A program made the translations under genes and the position numbers. DNA of 23,948 nucleotides, taken from JBJXFY01 sp046155815 (lineage in GTDB: Bacteria > Verrucomicrobiota > Verrucomicrobiia > Limisphaerales > CAIMTB01). Below, in pieces: positions 21,808 to 23,948 of the stretch (position 1 is the first letter of the stretch; each line of letters starts with the position of its first letter). Under the pieces are notes generated by a model that saw nothing but the letters and a program-made list of their open reading frames with translations, was not told the origin of the DNA and made no database searches. The DNA lies in the NCBI GenBank assembly GCA_046155815.1, contig JBJXFY010000376.1:1-23948 (forward strand). The letters run 5' to 3'.

Positions 21808-23948
21808 CTAGAAATTGAGCCGCAGGCTCACGAAGAACGTGCGTTCGCGGGGCAGGTCGGGCGCGGCGTTCAGCGGGTTCAGCCGGTAGTCCTGGTCAAG
21901 GAGGTTCAGCACGCCGGCCTGGAGTTCCGCGACCCGTCGCGGCCAGCGGAAGCCGGCCACGGCGGCGTGCTGCCAGAAGTCGTCGTCCGGCGGACGCGTG
22001 CCGCCGTAGCCGTCGTTGTCCTGATGCCGCCACGCGGATTCCCAGCGCGCGAACCAGCCCGCGTGATGCTGCCAGCGCGCGCTGAGCGTCACCTGCTGCA
22101 GCGTCGCGGCCTCGTCGCGTTCGAGCGCATCCAGGCCCGCGGCGGTGCGCGGCACGCCGGGCAGACGCGTTTCCAGCTCCGCGCGCGACACGCGATACCG
22201 CGCGCCCAGCGACCAGTGCCGGCCCGCCAGCTGCTGCACGTACACGGACAGCGAGCGCTCCTCGAACTCCAGCGCCTCCGTCAGCACGGCCGGCGTGTCG
22301 GGCAGCGGCAGCGGCAGCGAGTTCGAGACCGCGCCCGCGTCGCGTTCCCCGTCCGAGCGCCGCCACTCGACGCTCATGCCGGCGTACGTGTCCGACGCGA
22401 AGGCATGGTCCGCGCGCACGCCCGCGGACTCGAACAGCGTGCCCGGAACCAGGCCGGTCACGGACTCGGGGATCAGGCTGCGGAAGGCCTGGTTGAAGCC
22501 CGCCAGCCGCGCCGGCTCGAGGCGCAGGCTGGGATCGAAGAACAGCCCGCCCAGCGAACGCCCGTACGCCGCCTGCACCAGGGGACCGTGGGCCGGCGCG
22601 AGGGTCAGCCCGGCGCGCGGCGTGAACTCGCCCCGCGTCTCCTCCGCGCCGTCGAAGGGCGGCAGGTCCGCGTTGCGCGGGAAGCGTGCCGCGTCGTAGC
22701 CAATTCCGGCGTCGAGGCGCAGCCATTCCGCCGGCCGGAACTGCCCCAGCGCGTAGCCGCCGCCGCGTTCGAGGTCGCTCGTCACGGTGCCGTCCGCGAG
22801 CGGCGGCGGCAGCGGGCCGGCCATCGTCACGTCGTTCTCCGCCTCGCCGCGCTGGTAGCGCGCGCCGGCGATCACGCCGAAGCGCTCCGCCTGCCAGATG
22901 TGCTGCACTTCCGCGCCGCCGAGCCGGAAGCGGCTGCCGAGGTCGAGGTCGTACACGGCCCGGCCCACCTCGATGTCCGTGATCACGCCGCCGCTCTGCC
23001 GCAGGAAGGGCAGCCGCCGCTGCGGGTCGGCGAGGTCGAGGTCGTCCTCGGCGTAGGTCCCCAGCGCCAGCGTCACGTTCGCCGGCGACCAGCGGTGCTG
23101 CCAGCCCGCGACGAGCAGCGGGGCCTGTTCATTCTCCACCCGCAGGTCGGGGCTCGCGTCCGCGGGATCCCAGTACCGCGCCACGTCGCCGGCCTCGGTG
23201 CGCGCCCAGCCGGCCTGGAAATAGACATGGTCGTCCGGCGTCACGCGCTGCCTTGCGGCGGCGGTGAACTGGAGGCGCTCGTAGTCCGAGTTGGGCCGCT
23301 GGCGGTCGAGGTCGAGGAACTGCGCGTCCACCGCGTAGTCGAAGTTCGCCAGCGAGCCGAAGGCGCTCGCGGCCTGCGCCCAGTGGCCGTCGCCGCGGTA
23401 CGCGGTCAGCGAGCTGAAGCCCAGTTCCGGCGGACGGAAGAGGCGCAGGCTGTCCTGCTGCGCGAACTGCGGCGAGAGGTTCCCCGCGCCGGCCGGCGCG
23501 AGGAGGTTCGCGAGCAGCAGCTCGTTCAGCCGCGGCGTCTCGAGGCCGAGGTCGTAGCGCAGCGGATCCTCGCGCGCGGCGAGGCTCTGCGCGAGGAACA
23601 GGTGGGCGGCGAAGTTCGCGTAGTCGTCGGTCACGGCGCGGCTGGCCAGCGCCTCGGCGGCCTCGGGCAGGCCGGCGTCGTCGTAGGCCGGCGCCAGCGT
23701 CGCGCTGCGCAGCGCGCGGTCGCGGTCGAGGCCGAGGCGCGAGCGGAACACGCCGCGGCGGTCGTTCAGGTCGAGCGAGCGCTCCAGGTCGCGCACGGCG
23801 TCGTTGATCTCATTCCGCTGCCGGCGGAGCAGGCCGGCGACCAGCCACGGCGTCGGGTCGTGCGGATCGAGCGCCTGCGCGCGGTCCAGCTCCTTGCGGG
23901 CGCGCCCCGTGTCGCCGCCGGCGGCCCAGGCGCGCGCGAGGTAGCTGC
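21808..23948 (-). CDS. TPR protein fused to an outer-membrane beta-barrel, partial at right edge
   Basis: The frame runs to the window edge; 712 codons are visible and the N-terminus is missing. Residues 1-62 of the visible part are TPR-like helical pairs (GRARKELDRAQALDPHDP and AVRDLERSLDLND), with another pair near 75-115. From about residue 150 to the end the sequence alternates amphipathic strands and turns as in outer-membrane barrels, such as VYFQAGWARTEA, ARWQHHAGWFARWESAWRH and a TonB-receptor-like ending LNLLDQDYRLNPLN ... RTFFVSLRLNF. The terminal Phe and strand pattern fit recognition by the Bam machinery. No plug domain is visible in this part. TPR-barrel fusions such as BcsC export polysaccharides, so export or uptake across the outer membrane is possible but unproven. 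A GTG at 23796 is an internal codon, not the start. Confidence 0.85.
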   Translation of the reverse strand, partial: SYLARAWAAGGDTGRARKELDRAQALDPHDPTPWLVAGLLRRQRNEINDAVRDLERSLDLNDRRGVFRSRLGLDRDRALRSATLAPAYDDAGLPEAAEALASRAVTDDYANFAAHLFLAQSLAAREDPLRYDLGLETPRLNELLLANLLAPAGAGNLSPQFAQQDSLRLFRPPELGFSSLTAYRGDGHWAQAASAFGSLANFDYAVDAQFLDLDRQRPNSDYERLQFTAAARQRVTPDDHVYFQAGWARTEAGDVARYWDPADASPDLRVENEQAPLLVAGWQHRWSPANVTLALGTYAEDDLDLADPQRRLPFLRQSGGVITDIEVGRAVYDLDLGSRFRLGGAEVQHIWQAERFGVIAGARYQRGEAENDVTMAGPLPPPLADGTVTSDLERGGGYALGQFRPAEWLRLDAGIGYDAARFPRNADLPPFDGAEETRGEFTPRAGLTLAPAHGPLVQAAYGRSLGGLFFDPSLRLEPARLAGFNQAFRSLIPESVTGLVPGTLFESAGVRADHAFASDTYAGMSVEWRRSDGERDAGAVSNSLPLPLPDTPAVLTEALEFEERSLSVYVQQLAGRHWSLGARYRVSRAELETRLPGVPRTAAGLDALERDEAATLQQVTLSARWQHHAGWFARWESAWRHQDNDGYGGTRPPDDDFWQHAAVAGFRWPRRVAELQAGVLNLLDQDYRLNPLNAAPDLPRERTFFVSLRLNF

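Noticed and set aside
1..23948. CRISPR arrays, tRNA or rRNA genes, transposases, integrases, PEP-CTERM sorting tails
   Set aside because: I looked for regularly spaced repeats, cloverleaf-like structures, mobile-element proteins and C-terminal sorting motifs and found none that can be supported.

Overview
The window is very GC-rich and dominated by secreted or cell-surface proteins. The combination suggests a member of the Verrucomicrobiota: an Ig-like domain with the GYQW motif, PQQ-type beta-propellers opening with DWPQWGG or AWRGP, a CotH protein with an EF-hand, a membrane-anchored HEAT protein, a stand-alone S23 four-helix-bundle protein, and few Shine-Dalgarno sequences. This is inference from gene content. 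No rRNA, tRNA or marker gene is present to confirm it.

Left part (1-5039, minus strand): three genes for exported proteins are joined by 4-bp ATGA stop/start overlaps, so they form one translationally coupled operon. The first has a YQG module, a short coiled coil and a seven-repeat Kelch propeller. The second is an unrecognised 599-residue exported protein. The third has the same YQG module followed by a tail-fibre-like region that runs off the left edge. Divergent from them, at 5090-5803, is a periplasmic LolA-like protein. It is followed by a 303-nt gap with several strong inverted repeats, then a CotH-family protein (6107-7783).

Middle part (7869-13107): a pair of ABC-2 type permeases (minus strand) without an ATPase gene, separated by a compact palindromic element of lower GC. 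Next is an HU-family protein with a good intrinsic terminator, then a divergently transcribed HEAT-repeat protein and an Ig-like secreted protein.

Right part (13123-23948): two PQQ-like beta-propeller genes flank a small S23-family gene, all on the minus strand. The divergent region at 17493-17783 holds a cluster of GGTCCG/CGGACC half-sites and a sigma-54-type -24/-12 element in front of an exported protein with calcium-binding-type glycine/aspartate repeats, which ends at a textbook terminator. The last two genes (minus strand) are a TPR-outer-membrane-barrel fusion, running off the right edge, and a CHASE2/PAS histidine kinase with a degenerate C-terminal receiver.

I see no CRISPR array, integrase, transposase, phage gene or defence system. 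The most interesting signals are the YQG-protein operon, the sigma-54-like control region, the palindromic element between the permeases, the flanking repeats of the S23 gene, and the kinase/TPR-barrel pair.
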